Source: a virus. From it: a stretch of 64,000 bases of DNA. The translations under genes were made by a program, and so were the position numbers. Below, piece after piece: positions 6,642-17,162 of the stretch. The stretch is from positions 124,001-188,000 of IMG/VR virus record IMGVR_UViG_3300018962_000001, one strand, 5' to 3'. Position 1 is the stretch's first letter. The number at the start of each line of letters is the position of its first letter. The notes under the pieces are model-generated. The model had not been told where the DNA came from, did no database searches, and saw only the letters and a list, made by a program, of their open reading frames with translations.

Positions 6642-6938
6642 CTAGCGAAGTAAGTGATCGAGTTCTTTGGTGATGACATTCATCAACCCGGTTAATTGCC
6701 CGGCGGCGGCGGCGGGCAGGGGTCGCCAGCTTGGGGGTGGGCCGGACACCACCCCATTTCCTGCGATGGTTGGACCGGGCACCTCACGCCACAACGTAAG
6801 ACTTCCTTGCTCCAGGACACGTCCGCCCTGCTGCGCTGGCTTATCCAGCAACGCATACACCACCGTGATGGTCTGATCCGCCGGATTGATCGTGATCATC
6901 TGAATATCGTACGCGGTGATTGTAACATTTCGGGGCAT
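6642..6938 (-). CDS. small beta-rich protein, 98 aa
   Basis: The start at 6938 (MPRNVTITAYD) follows AAGGAGGAT. The first 60 residues alternate polar and hydrophobic residues as in beta strands (TITAYDIQMITI, QTITVVYALL). Then comes a Pro-rich stretch with a GCC-encoded Ala run and a C-terminal amphipathic helix. It follows the S74 fibre gene with a short gap, so it may be virion-associated or a fibre accessory factor. No family recognised. Confidence 0.6.
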   Translation of the reverse strand: MPRNVTITAYDIQMITINPADQTITVVYALLDKPAQQGGRVLEQGSLTLWREVPGPTIAGNGVVSGPPPSWRPLPAAAAGQLTGLMNVITKELDHLLR

Positions 6939-6948
6939 CCGATCCTCC

Positions 6949-9900
6949 TTATCCCGCGCGCAGGCGCGTGATTTCTGCTTCCAAGGTTTCCACACGCGCA
7001 ATGAGTTCTTTTAAGGCGACCAGCTCGGCCAGCGGCAGCTGCGATAAATCGCTCGTCAGCACCGGCGATCCGTCGATCAGGCGGTGATCGGCGTGGGTTC
7101 CCACCCATTCCGGGGCCACTCCCTGTAGCTCCTGGGCGATAAAGCCCACGGCAGATCGGCCAGCCGTGGTTCCGCCCAGACCATTGAAATCGAATCGATC
7201 AGGATGGGGCAGCCGCTTAATAAACTCAATCCCGTGCTCATAGGGCCGGATGTTCTCTTTCACACGCCGATCGGAGCTGTCGGCAAACGTGCCGCCACCC
7301 GGTTTGTACACGGTCGTGTCAAAGTACACGGCTCCTGGCGTGATCCCAATCTCACGATACCACGTGACGGACTCACCACGATACCCCGTCCCGGTTCGTT
7401 TGCGTGACCAGAAGAATCCCCAGGTTTGGGCATTCGCGTCCACTTCCATCATGGCCGCATTTGGATTGAAGGTTCCGGTATCCGTGCCCCATACACAGAT
7501 CCCCGGTGAGCGGAGCAGGTTGGCTTGGCTTGTTGGGTAGGCATGGAATAATAGCCCGATCGATTGCCCATAGGGATGATAGCCCCACCAGCTCCATCCG
7601 GCATTGCTTGCTGCGTTTAATTCCAGGCAGGGCCGACTGATCGAGGGCGATCCGTTGGCGTGGCGGAACGGACCCACCGAGATTGCGCTCATGCCGGTAA
7701 TAATGCCGGTGCCATTAATAGCATCGACCGTGACTTTTGCTCCTTGCAGAGTGGCCCCTGTTCCATTGAGCGTCACCAACGACGATCCACACACCAGGCG
7801 TGAGTCCGTTGTACCGACCTGAAGGAGTCCCTGATCGCCCACAATATGCGGGGCATTCGTGTACTGATCGCGCGCCAGTACCCGATACCGCGCTTGTCCA
7901 TAGACTCCCGCATGCACCACTTGAATGTAGTGGCCGATCCCGACCGGCGACCCTCCTCCATCGACCTCATGGGTGATGCGATCTTCGGACACCAGCCGCG
8001 CTGCGGTATCATACCAGCGATAGAGGAAGTAATCATCTGCACGGTTGATCGTCATACCTGCCGCACTTAAGATGAGATTCCCGCCTCCGGCCAGCACTCG
8101 ACCTGCCGCGCCGACAAACAGATCCCCGCTTACATTCAGTGACCCGGTATTCGCACTCACTGCCGATAGACTACTGGCCCGAATGGTATCTGACACAATC
8201 AAGTTGCCATGAATCTGCGCGTGGGCGATCTGCCGCAGGGACGGATTATAAAAGTCGTTGCGAACGGTCACTCCGGCATTATAGAAGTTCAAAAACCGAA
8301 GCCGAATATAGCGTGTGTTGGGAAGCATCCGATAATGCCAAAGCACGTTCTTGCCCTGCGGAATTTCCGGCTCCGTCGCACTTTGCCGAAGGAGATACAT
8401 CGCGAGATCGCGCCATTCACCGCCATACACCGATCCATACCACCAGTACGGGTTGAGCTGATCCGCTTCCCAGGTACGATTAATCGCGTGAAACGGCGTG
8501 ATCGCGATCGCTTGTTTATTCTCATCATAGGGCAAGAGGCCCACGAATCGGGTTCCGGTTGCGTCAGGATGATCGGAATACACGCTCAGGGTAAACTCGT
8601 AGGAACTATTCGGATCGACCTCGATCAAATCACTATGGACGATCGCATCACCACTGGTCGTGAGGCGTAACGTCCGCACCGGCACGCCCTGCTTGGTTCG
8701 ATCCATGACCAGAGTGCCCGCTGTTTCCCATCCGATCCAGCCGGTGAGTCGGTTGGTTTGTGAGAAGTTGTTGAGTAAATTGCTGGGTGATCCGAGGACA
8801 AGCTTTTGCGCGGTAATCGTTCCATCTTGCAGATGCACGCCACGCAGCTGCCGCCGTACATCGACCTCATCCAGATAGATGCTGAGGGGCGTTGCGGTGG
8901 TTGCGGTTGTGCGCACCGCGAACGATGCCCAGAGAACACCAGGAGGGACCGTATAGACATATTCGAACAACGTCCACGTTGCCGGGATCGGCACCCCACT
9001 GATGACATCCGACACGCTGGTCCTCGCGGTTGCGGTAATCCAGTCGCCCACGACATCAGCATTGGCTTCTTGCAGGCGTAGTGCGAACTGCCCCGCCCCG
9101 CCGGTGCCCATCACCTTGACGCGCACCGTATAGGTTGCGCCAGGGGTGACCGGAATCTTGCGTGCGCCCACCGCGCTGCTGGTGCTGGTGGTGCATTGAA
9201 TCGATGCTCGACCTTCGGTACGGTAGGTCGTCGAGATCCCCAGGGTGCCTGATCCTTCCACGATCGTCCACCCTTCGGTCCCGGCCTCGCCGGAGGGATT
9301 CAGGATCAGATTGTCACTCCAGGTTCCGATGGCAATCTTGGACGCCGTGATCGAGTTGGCGGCCAGCGCTGCCGCGGTGATCGTGCCGGTCTGAATGGCT
9401 CCGCCATTGATATTCGTAATCCCCCCACCATTCCCGACGACACTGAAAGCCGATCCATCATATTGAATATACTCACTGGCACTTCCGAAACGGAAGGTGC
9501 CATTATTTCGTATATAGACCGGCCAGGTGGTCCCCGTATAATAGCCGAGGTACTCTGCTGTCAGGTTTAACCCAGCCGTTGGCCCCCCGCCCGTCAAGGC
9601 TGCTCCATTGATAGCCGACGATCCCGGCTGAATCGTGACCTGGCCCTTCACGGCGAGAGTCGATCCATCCCAGCTCACGCCGCTCGTCAGTATGCCGTTT
9701 GCGGTTGCTCCAACGCGGAAGATACTGGTATGCGCGGGCACGCCATTGGGCGGGGTGGCTCCCGTGGTTTGCAGCCATACCCCGTTGCCGGACAACCAAT
9801 CCGTCGCCCCTGATCGGATCGCGCCACCACGCGCTACGACCAGGCCCGTGGATTCAAGCTGCACAGCGGGATTCGCCGCTGTGCCGCCAAAGCCGCCACG

Positions 9901-12873
9901 AGTCCACCAGAGCGTTCCTTGATTGTCGATGCGGCCCGTTTCCTGGCTGCCGAAATACCCCGAGATCGCCGACGTGGACATGACAAAGCCACTGCTTGTC
10001 GTCCCAACTCCCGGAGCACTTTCGACAATCAAGCCTTCGGTCAAGGACAGGCGGCGACCCATAAACAGCTGCGCGGCCTCATAGGTTTCGACCCGGATTT
10101 CACTTAAGGTGGTCGCCTGGGCAAAGTGGACGATCAACCGCCGTGTGGTGATATTCCGCACCAAGCGAGTTTCCGGGGCGATGTGGATGTCGCCGAAGCG
10201 CCAGGTTCGCGCATAGCTGGTCCCGATCGCCTGGAGTGGTTCGGCGACATAGAATGCTGCATGCGCTCCAGGGACCGTCTCGGCGACCCGCCGAAGGAGG
10301 ATATTGCCTGGTGTTCCAACGACCGTATGATCACTCGCACTATTGGCAACCAGGGCTGTTAACGTCCCATCAGTCTGCTCAAATTCGATCCACCAGGCGG
10401 GAGTCACCGCCGTTGCCGCGGCCAGGGTCAGTCCCGTGATATTGCGGGCAAGCGGAAACTCGATCGTAAACGACTCGCCAGCGGCGATCGGGATCGCGTC
10501 GGTATCCATCCGGCCATTGACCAGCGCCTCGATGCCTGGGTCGGACGCCGGGCGCAGCGTTGAAAACATGCGGAGCTGCTGCATCGTTGCCAGATCATGG
10601 AATCCGAGGTCGAGCGCCGCAACCATGATCTCCGCTGCCGGACTATACGGGCTTACCCGATTAAACACATCCTGCCAGCGATATTGGACCCGATAAGTCT
10701 GGGCCGCTGGGGCAAAGACGGTGGTGCGGCGATCCGGGGCCGGGATGGGGATCAGCAGATCCGGCGCGAGAATCGCATCACTATTGGGCGCACTCAGAAA
10801 GGGTGCTCCGTCAAAGAGCATCTGCGTGCTGCGAAGGAAGGCGGGCAACGGCTCTGTGACCGGAACACTGGCCGTCATTTGTTTAAAGATCGTCTCGATC
10901 GCGGGCGGGGTGCGGGGGGCTGCCGCGATCGGAGCAACACAGATCCGGGTGACCCACGCGCTGCGGCCCGCCGTGGGACTTGTCTGGGAAAAGACATCGA
11001 TGGATCGAATTGCAACCATCACGGTGGATTCCGGGTAGCGGGCGTGATCCGGCGACTCCGGGCTATCCTGAAGGTTCTCCGCAAGGGTGTATGTTGCGCG
11101 CACCGGCTGGCCCGGCAACCCGACCCGACGCCGAATCACTGCCTGAGACGATCGCCACTCCACCTCATAGCCCATCCAGGCCCGGCGCATCACTGGGGGC
11201 GTCCAGGTGACTTCCAGATCAGGGGTTGCGGTTTGTGCATTGTCCCAGGTGCTGATTAACTGGCTCGGCGGATCGGGCGGCGTTGGGTAGCGATTCACGA
11301 TCCCAACCCAGGCAGAGGTTCCGCCCAAGAAGACATCGCGCCGTCGTATGCGCAGGAATACCTCGCTTCGTAATCCGACCGTCACATGCGTGTCATACCG
11401 ATAGATGATCTGCGACGGATTCCCTGTCAGCAGCCCCGCGTGCAGCAGTTCAGTCTGATCGGCAGACCACCACTCGTACTCAATGCCCCGCCAACTATCC
11501 CGCGCCGCGACGTGATCCCACGTCACCACAATATCGAGGTCGGGTCCAGGTGCGGGTGTTTCGGGCGACCACGAGGTGCGTACTCCGGTCGGGGGACTCG
11601 GCGGCGAGGGATAGAGCACAGTCACGCGCTCCGATTCCGTCCTGCGCCCGAAGGCATCCTGCGCCGCGACGACCAGGCGCAGGTGCGCAACCGGCTGTTG
11701 GTCCGCCGCTTCGCTATCACTGGCATTTTGATCGAGCCGATACGTGTACTGCGGTGATCCTGCTGCAAGATCCACGATTCGCCGCGGGGACCCATCGAGA
11801 TTCAGAATGGTTAATTGATAATTTACAAGGGCCGGAAGGACCGGCTGGCTGTGCCAGCGCAGCGTCAAATCCACCGCGGGATCGGCCTCATCACGCCAGT
11901 TCATCCGGCTCCACAGGGGCGCAGGCAGCGGAGGATAGCGCGCACTAATTGCCGCTGGAGACGAGCGATTCCCATCGTGATCGCGCGTGCGGATGATGAT
12001 CGTCACCGCCGCCGCCGCCGCCGGGCCATCGCTCTGGTTGTCCTCAATCGCATAGGTGAACGTGCTCTGGATTCCGGCGATCTCCACGATCCGGCGCACC
12101 GATCCCTGGAAGTCTTGCACTTCCACGGTGTAGCCTGCGAAGTCGGACGGGATTAAGTCAGGATTCGTCCAGCGAATTGTAAGGCTGGGGTCCGGCAGCG
12201 AGGACGCCTCCCAGGAGGCACTATGCGTAGCCCCAGGCCGGAAATCAAAGCGGACGGGATCGGGCGGTGTGCGATCCGCCGTTGCGATCGCCGTATGTGG
12301 AGTGCTCCACTCGCCGGTTTCGCCAGTGCTTAGGACTGCCTGGACGTGGACCTGATACTCGCCAGGCGGAACGATGATCGTCCCTTGGTGGTCCGACGCC
12401 GGAACCCGGTGATCATGAATCGATCCTGTGGTCGATCGGGCTTGGAGTCGATACTCAGCCAGATGGGCGACCGCGACTCCTTCCCAGAACCCCGTTAGTT
12501 GCTTTACGCCACCCACCACAGCAGGATCACGCCACACGGGCGGCGCAATGCGTGGGGCGGTTGGGCGGGGGGCATACGATGGCGCGGAGCGGCGATCGGC
12601 GGTGGCGACCGCCGCCACCAGGCCCACGATCACGCCATCCCGGATCGTGACGGTTGGTGTTGTCCCCCGCTGCACAGCGGCAGCAAGGTGATCCGTGAGA
12701 TCGCGTCCGGCAATCGGCATCACGAGCGCACTGGGAGATCCCGCCATTCGAACGCGCGCGGTTTGATCATCTCGACTAACGCGATCCACATTCCCTTCGT
12801 GAAAACTCACCGAAGGAGTGGTGAGCGCGGACACCACGCGCCGCTGGATTGCTCGCAGATCTCGATTCGCCAT
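6949..12873 (-). CDS. tail hub/fibre with FN3-like repeats and C-terminal S74 chaperone, 1974 aa
   Basis: The start at 12873 (MANRDLRAIQ) follows GGGAG and nearly touches the upstream stop. Residues 25-85 resemble a small OB-like strand-rich domain. Five or more FN3-like repeats of about 105 residues follow to about residue 720, each with Trp-Thr or Trp-Asp strands and Pro-Pro linkers. CBM-like jelly-roll segments open with NLILNPSGEAG (about 1188) and NLLNNFSQ (about 1364). The C-terminal ~109 residues carry SSDRRVKENI (about 1866), the peptidase S74 signature in which Ser-Asp and Lys perform self-cleavage after trimer folding, and end in a coiled coil. Released trimeric fibre is therefore expected. 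The protein should sit at the tail tip and bind host surface glycans (inference). Confidence 0.85.
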   Translation of the reverse strand: MANRDLRAIQRRVVSALTTPSVSFHEGNVDRVSRDDQTARVRMAGSPSALVMPIAGRDLTDHLAAAVQRGTTPTVTIRDGVIVGLVAAVATADRRSAPSYAPRPTAPRIAPPVWRDPAVVGGVKQLTGFWEGVAVAHLAEYRLQARSTTGSIHDHRVPASDHQGTIIVPPGEYQVHVQAVLSTGETGEWSTPHTAIATADRTPPDPVRFDFRPGATHSASWEASSLPDPSLTIRWTNPDLIPSDFAGYTVEVQDFQGSVRRIVEIAGIQSTFTYAIEDNQSDGPAAAAAVTIIIRTRDHDGNRSSPAAISARYPPLPAPLWSRMNWRDEADPAVDLTLRWHSQPVLPALVNYQLTILNLDGSPRRIVDLAAGSPQYTYRLDQNASDSEAADQQPVAHLRLVVAAQDAFGRRTESERVTVLYPSPPSPPTGVRTSWSPETPAPGPDLDIVVTWDHVAARDSWRGIEYEWWSADQTELLHAGLLTGNPSQIIYRYDTHVTVGLRSEVFLRIRRRDVFLGGTSAWVGIVNRYPTPPDPPSQLISTWDNAQTATPDLEVTWTPPVMRRAWMGYEVEWRSSQAVIRRRVGLPGQPVRATYTLAENLQDSPESPDHARYPESTVMVAIRSIDVFSQTSPTAGRSAWVTRICVAPIAAAPRTPPAIETIFKQMTASVPVTEPLPAFLRSTQMLFDGAPFLSAPNSDAILAPDLLIPIPAPDRRTTVFAPAAQTYRVQYRWQDVFNRVSPYSPAAEIMVAALDLGFHDLATMQQLRMFSTLRPASDPGIEALVNGRMDTDAIPIAAGESFTIEFPLARNITGLTLAAATAVTPAWWIEFEQTDGTLTALVANSASDHTVVGTPGNILLRRVAETVPGAHAAFYVAEPLQAIGTSYARTWRFGDIHIAPETRLVRNITTRRLIVHFAQATTLSEIRVETYEAAQLFMGRRLSLTEGLIVESAPGVGTTSSGFVMSTSAISGYFGSQETGRIDNQGTLWWTRGGFGGTAANPAVQLESTGLVVARGGAIRSGATDWLSGNGVWLQTTGATPPNGVPAHTSIFRVGATANGILTSGVSWDGSTLAVKGQVTIQPGSSAINGAALTGGGPTAGLNLTAEYLGYYTGTTWPVYIRNNGTFRFGSASEYIQYDGSAFSVVGNGGGITNINGGAIQTGTITAAALAANSITASKIAIGTWSDNLILNPSGEAGTEGWTIVEGSGTLGISTTYRTEGRASIQCTTSTSSAVGARKIPVTPGATYTVRVKVMGTGGAGQFALRLQEANADVVGDWITATARTSVSDVISGVPIPATWTLFEYVYTVPPGVLWASFAVRTTATTATPLSIYLDEVDVRRQLRGVHLQDGTITAQKLVLGSPSNLLNNFSQTNRLTGWIGWETAGTLVMDRTKQGVPVRTLRLTTSGDAIVHSDLIEVDPNSSYEFTLSVYSDHPDATGTRFVGLLPYDENKQAIAITPFHAINRTWEADQLNPYWWYGSVYGGEWRDLAMYLLRQSATEPEIPQGKNVLWHYRMLPNTRYIRLRFLNFYNAGVTVRNDFYNPSLRQIAHAQIHGNLIVSDTIRASSLSAVSANTGSLNVSGDLFVGAAGRVLAGGGNLILSAAGMTINRADDYFLYRWYDTAARLVSEDRITHEVDGGGSPVGIGHYIQVVHAGVYGQARYRVLARDQYTNAPHIVGDQGLLQVGTTDSRLVCGSSLVTLNGTGATLQGAKVTVDAINGTGIITGMSAISVGPFRHANGSPSISRPCLELNAASNAGWSWWGYHPYGQSIGLLFHAYPTSQANLLRSPGICVWGTDTGTFNPNAAMMEVDANAQTWGFFWSRKRTGTGYRGESVTWYREIGITPGAVYFDTTVYKPGGGTFADSSDRRVKENIRPYEHGIEFIKRLPHPDRFDFNGLGGTTAGRSAVGFIAQELQGVAPEWVGTHADHRLIDGSPVLTSDLSQLPLAELVALKELIARVETLEAEITRLRAG

Positions 12874-12877
12874 TGCC

Positions 12878-15800
12878 TTACTCCCGTGGTTGATAGTAGC
12901 GAGCGCGGACCAGGGCGGTTGCATTTTGCTCCTGGAGCCGAACCGTCATTTGTGCGCTCATCGCAGGACTCTGCTCCTGCCGCTCCCAGGAGCGCTGCAC
13001 GCCCATGATATACAGGGGGCCATTGGTATCGTCGAGCGTGTTGGTAACCTCGACCAGATCAAACCGTTCATATTGAAGGGACGGATGCACCGGATACGCG
13101 CGCGGACGGAGACTTCGCTCAATGGTTAACAACTCTTGCCAGGCGCGCTCCCGACATTCGTCCTCATCGCGTAATCCATCAACCGAGATGACCCGCCACA
13201 GGAGTCGTCCGATTCGCTCCGCGATGGTTGGCGAGTACGCTGATCCCCAGATTTGAAGGCCACTTGCGGTTTTGGAGACGACCCGGATGGCGCACGGCAA
13301 CTGGTCATAGGCCACGCTATAGCCGCCCCCCATGATTCGCGCATCGCGCAGCGTTCCAACCGGCGTGTGGGCCAGGGTCCGCCCCACACGCAGCGTTCGT
13401 CCATCGGCGACCATCCAGGCTTGGCGACCCTCCAGCAGCGTCGTCAGATATTTATCGAGCGTTTCCCCTGGCGGAATCGGATCGTAGTTGGCGAGGCCAA
13501 GCCACGGAATGCGTACCTGATAAATCGTCGTCGTTTGATGGGTGCCACCGACCATCCCTAGTCCCGCCGAAAGACCCCAATACCCTTCGGCTACCAAGGT
13601 CTCATCGTAGAAGGTCCGGGCGAGGACGCCATTGGCGTACACGCTATACCACGGTCCATCGACGACAAAGCGAAACCATGTCCGCCCCTCCCCATTCCCA
13701 AAGATCGGCACGAGACTTTCCGACTCGGCAAATCCCACAAAGGTCGGGCCTTCCGGCTGGGGCGCGTTCACATATAAGCGGACACGCGCCCAGCGCGGAT
13801 CAGTGGCATCGACACACCCACCGCCAATGGAGATCGTGAGCAGGGCATACCGTTGTCCGTCCGGACTGGCGCGCGCCAAGATCCCAAATCCGCCGGTCCC
13901 CTCCATTTGCATATCGAGATCGATCACGAGATTCTGCGCCCAGACCCCGCTTTGCAGCCCCCAGATCCGATACATTGGAGCACGCCCAGTATCCACATAC
14001 TGGAGGCGGCCCGGATCGACACGCCAGTGGCTTTCCGCAGGCTGGCCCGCGAGATCGCGTCCGCCCAGGACCGTCCAGCCGTTCAGTGATCCCGAAGCCC
14101 AGCGCTCATCCAGCTGGGCTTCGGCGCGGAGATGGGTAAAGCCGCGTTGCGTCGCGATCCGGTGTAAGAATTCCTCAACGGTGGTTTCGCGCTCGTGACT
14201 CACGACCCGAATCATATCAAAATGTGTTGCGACTGCATAGTCGTTGATCGTAACGGGTTTTTCGGGATCATTGAGATCCTGATGGGAATACAGCGCCGTT
14301 TGGACCTCCAAGGGCGGAATCTCGACTCGAACCGCACAGTTGGCAGTGGATTGCAGCTCTCCGTAGCTCTGTCCATCTGGTCCAGCGAGCAAGACATCCA
14401 AGAGGGGCACCGGGTCCTCAATATTAATATAGGTAAATCCATCGATCTGCACGAGAATGCGGTGCATTTGGTGAGTCACTTCGACCTCATGGAATTGCGG
14501 CCAGGTCGTTTGCGCTCCCTCAATCATCGGCACGGCGCTGGATCGTGCCAGCAGGGTCCGATAGATGTTCTGCCGGAGGTCACGGGTGGCTTTGCCCGTT
14601 TGGGGATCGCGATACTCATACGTTGCTCGGACTTTCCACAGCTCCATCCCGACGCAAGTCCGCCCCCACTTCACAATATAGTATTGTGAGAAGTCGCTGG
14701 ATGCGCCGAACACAATGCCGACTGTTTGACGACCTCCCAGATCGGGATCTTCTGGCATCACCGTGATCGCATGATGCGGATGCATGGTGCGGACGTTCAC
14801 CGCAATGGTGACCCGCCCTGCCAAGCCGGTGGTAAATCCGAGCCAGTGGACACCGGGTTCCATGCCCCCCTCGTCGTGGGAAGCGGTCGTAATATACTGT
14901 TCGCCGTGCGCTTGATCATTAACCCAGCGCCATTTTGACTGGGCCACCGGCACCAGTGCTTGCAAATCCGATTCGGTATCAAAGCGATAGGTGACGCGCT
15001 CTCCCGGATCGGGCACCACAATGGCGCGATCGGTTTGGCCGTGCCGGATCTGATTGCTATAATCCGTGGCTTGTACCTGAAGGGTCCCCGCCACGTTCGC
15101 AACATCCTGGGGTCCGACCTGATCAATATGTCCTTGAAACACCCGCACAAGCTCGGTGTCTCGCCAGACTGATTCGCCGGTTGTGTACGCGCTCACCTGG
15201 GAGCCGTGTTCGAGCTGGGCTGCGTCTGCGAAAAAACTCTGGTGGAGATCCGTGACTCCGGTAAATCGCACAAAAAAGGCCGCGTGCGTCCGATCCGGCT
15301 GATCTGCCCGAAACGGGGCGGACACTCGTCGCCAGGTGCCAACTGCCTCGGCGACCAAACCGACGAGCAGCACCTGCGCCGCCGCCGCCACCGCGCCGCC
15401 GCGATACACGGCATGCAGCTCGATCGTCCCGGTGCCGGGAACTGTCTCATTGCGGACATGGATCGAGAAGGTATCGGTGACCGCAGGATCGATCGGCTGA
15501 TCCGTCACTCCGACCTGAAGAAACGTGGTTGGTTGGACCGCGATCACATGCAGCCCAACCACGCCGTCATAGGCCGCGTGGGCACTTCGCTCCAGATGAG
15601 AGGCCGAATCCCCCGTCGTCCATCCGACCGAATCTGACTCGACCGAAGGATTCCGCAGCCGGTTGACCAGCGTGCCCTGGCCGACATAGCCCGCCCGGAT
15701 CTCCAATTCTCCCCCATAGCGAACAAGGGGATGATCGTGATACAGGCGCAGCTCATTCTTCAGCGTAATATCTCCCTGTGCCGCCGCCGTTGGGTTTTCG

Positions 15801-17158
15801 GGTTCATCGACCCGAACACTGCGAACATGCGCCGTTACATCCAGTGCGGGGCCTTCAATCCCGCGCAGGGGATCACCGAACAGGCTCGTTGGTTCGGTGC
15901 GCCAGAGGCTATCATTCCCGACCAACCAGAGTGCCTTGCGCCACAGGATCGGCGTGCCCCAGTTATAGGGCGCTCCTTCATTGACGGGATCATAGCCGGG
16001 ATCACCCGGTCCTGCGCCGCTGGACTCTCCAATATAGTAGGCATCTGACCAATCTCGCCCATTGGTGCTGTAATACAGCACGCCGTGCCGGGCATGCACA
16101 AAATCGCTATCACTCAGGATACGACGGCCTGCGAGAACGACCTTATCTCCGATCCGACTTGCCCGAAACCCACGAATCTCATCTTGCTCAGGCTCAGCGA
16201 AATCGATAGCCTCGACGGGATAATGATCGGAAAACATGCGATTTTCATAGAGCACGGCAGCGGGTCGTCCCGCCAGATCATCCATATACACCAGCACACA
16301 GCTCCCGCGATCAGGGTCAACGATGGCCGCCGTAAACTGAAATTCTCCATCCCAGAATGCCTGCGAGGAGACCAACCGGGCACGAGTGCTACTCTTAATA
16401 TGCCGAGTCCGTTGCCAATAGGCGTTCGGACGGGACACGCCCTGGGAGTCCGTGCCGGAAGGGAAGAGTTGCCAGGCATGGAGATCAATCCACATGGTGC
16501 CCGGATCGCCATTGGTATGTCCGGCGTGTTGGCGCGAGGCAGCAAACAGGAGATCGGGCCGCGGCGCGGCCAGCGCCGTAAGATTCCAGTGACGACTCCC
16601 GTCGAGGCGCACTGGGTTAAGCCAGGACATCCCCGGTCGGGTTGGGTGCCGCATCGAATCTTGATACCAAATCGCGCCATCGTGCTGGCTAATCCAGAAA
16701 CAGCGGAGCCAGTGCCCAACCGAGGCTGAAAAGGCAGCGACCGCTTCGCGCGTCCCTTGCAACATGGTTGCGTTGGGGACGCGCGACCACTGCTGAAGCA
16801 GCGAAAGGACGCTGGTCTCGGCAGCCGTTCCAGGCACCGTGTTTAAAAAGATCGGTCCTTCCCGCCAATAGCGTTGGGGAACCCCAAAACTCCGCACCAG
16901 CGTATCGTCGGGAGTGACGCACACAGAGCCGGTGGTTCCACCTCCATGAATGGCGTCCGCTCCTTGCCACCCATAGGCCGCCCCAGGACTTCCAGCGGCT
17001 TCCATGCCGGTTGGAATGACACCGGCTCGGCCCGTCCGCGAATAAATGCGATTCCACCGCAGAACTGTTGGGTTGGGGCGGATAACCGCCTGGACTCGCG
17101 GCGTTTGAATCGCCGCGGAATCGGCGCGGAGAAAGTCGAGACTCAGATCCGTGCGCAC
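12878..17158 (-). CDS. large tail protein with propeller-like and CBM-like domains, 1426 aa
   Basis: A GTG start at 17158 follows AAAGGATA; the overlapping ATG is out of frame. Residues 60-450 have repeated strand segments with an Asp-box-like LYYSTNGRDWSD near 355, typical of sialidase-like beta-propellers. A jelly-roll (CBM4/9-like) module starts at NRLRNPSVES (about 501). Further strand-rich domains end with an ERQEQSPAMSAQMTVRL segment. Position between the barrel-bearing 2235-residue protein and the S74 fibre makes it a tail-tip or receptor-binding component. No catalytic residues can be assigned with confidence. Confidence 0.7.
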   Translation of the reverse strand: MRTDLSLDFLRADSAAIQTPRVQAVIRPNPTVLRWNRIYSRTGRAGVIPTGMEAAGSPGAAYGWQGADAIHGGGTTGSVCVTPDDTLVRSFGVPQRYWREGPIFLNTVPGTAAETSVLSLLQQWSRVPNATMLQGTREAVAAFSASVGHWLRCFWISQHDGAIWYQDSMRHPTRPGMSWLNPVRLDGSRHWNLTALAAPRPDLLFAASRQHAGHTNGDPGTMWIDLHAWQLFPSGTDSQGVSRPNAYWQRTRHIKSSTRARLVSSQAFWDGEFQFTAAIVDPDRGSCVLVYMDDLAGRPAAVLYENRMFSDHYPVEAIDFAEPEQDEIRGFRASRIGDKVVLAGRRILSDSDFVHARHGVLYYSTNGRDWSDAYYIGESSGAGPGDPGYDPVNEGAPYNWGTPILWRKALWLVGNDSLWRTEPTSLFGDPLRGIEGPALDVTAHVRSVRVDEPENPTAAAQGDITLKNELRLYHDHPLVRYGGELEIRAGYVGQGTLVNRLRNPSVESDSVGWTTGDSASHLERSAHAAYDGVVGLHVIAVQPTTFLQVGVTDQPIDPAVTDTFSIHVRNETVPGTGTIELHAVYRGGAVAAAAQVLLVGLVAEAVGTWRRVSAPFRADQPDRTHAAFFVRFTGVTDLHQSFFADAAQLEHGSQVSAYTTGESVWRDTELVRVFQGHIDQVGPQDVANVAGTLQVQATDYSNQIRHGQTDRAIVVPDPGERVTYRFDTESDLQALVPVAQSKWRWVNDQAHGEQYITTASHDEGGMEPGVHWLGFTTGLAGRVTIAVNVRTMHPHHAITVMPEDPDLGGRQTVGIVFGASSDFSQYYIVKWGRTCVGMELWKVRATYEYRDPQTGKATRDLRQNIYRTLLARSSAVPMIEGAQTTWPQFHEVEVTHQMHRILVQIDGFTYINIEDPVPLLDVLLAGPDGQSYGELQSTANCAVRVEIPPLEVQTALYSHQDLNDPEKPVTINDYAVATHFDMIRVVSHERETTVEEFLHRIATQRGFTHLRAEAQLDERWASGSLNGWTVLGGRDLAGQPAESHWRVDPGRLQYVDTGRAPMYRIWGLQSGVWAQNLVIDLDMQMEGTGGFGILARASPDGQRYALLTISIGGGCVDATDPRWARVRLYVNAPQPEGPTFVGFAESESLVPIFGNGEGRTWFRFVVDGPWYSVYANGVLARTFYDETLVAEGYWGLSAGLGMVGGTHQTTTIYQVRIPWLGLANYDPIPPGETLDKYLTTLLEGRQAWMVADGRTLRVGRTLAHTPVGTLRDARIMGGGYSVAYDQLPCAIRVVSKTASGLQIWGSAYSPTIAERIGRLLWRVISVDGLRDEDECRERAWQELLTIERSLRPRAYPVHPSLQYERFDLVEVTNTLDDTNGPLYIMGVQRSWERQEQSPAMSAQMTVRLQEQNATALVRARYYQPRE

Positions 17159-17162
17159 ATGC

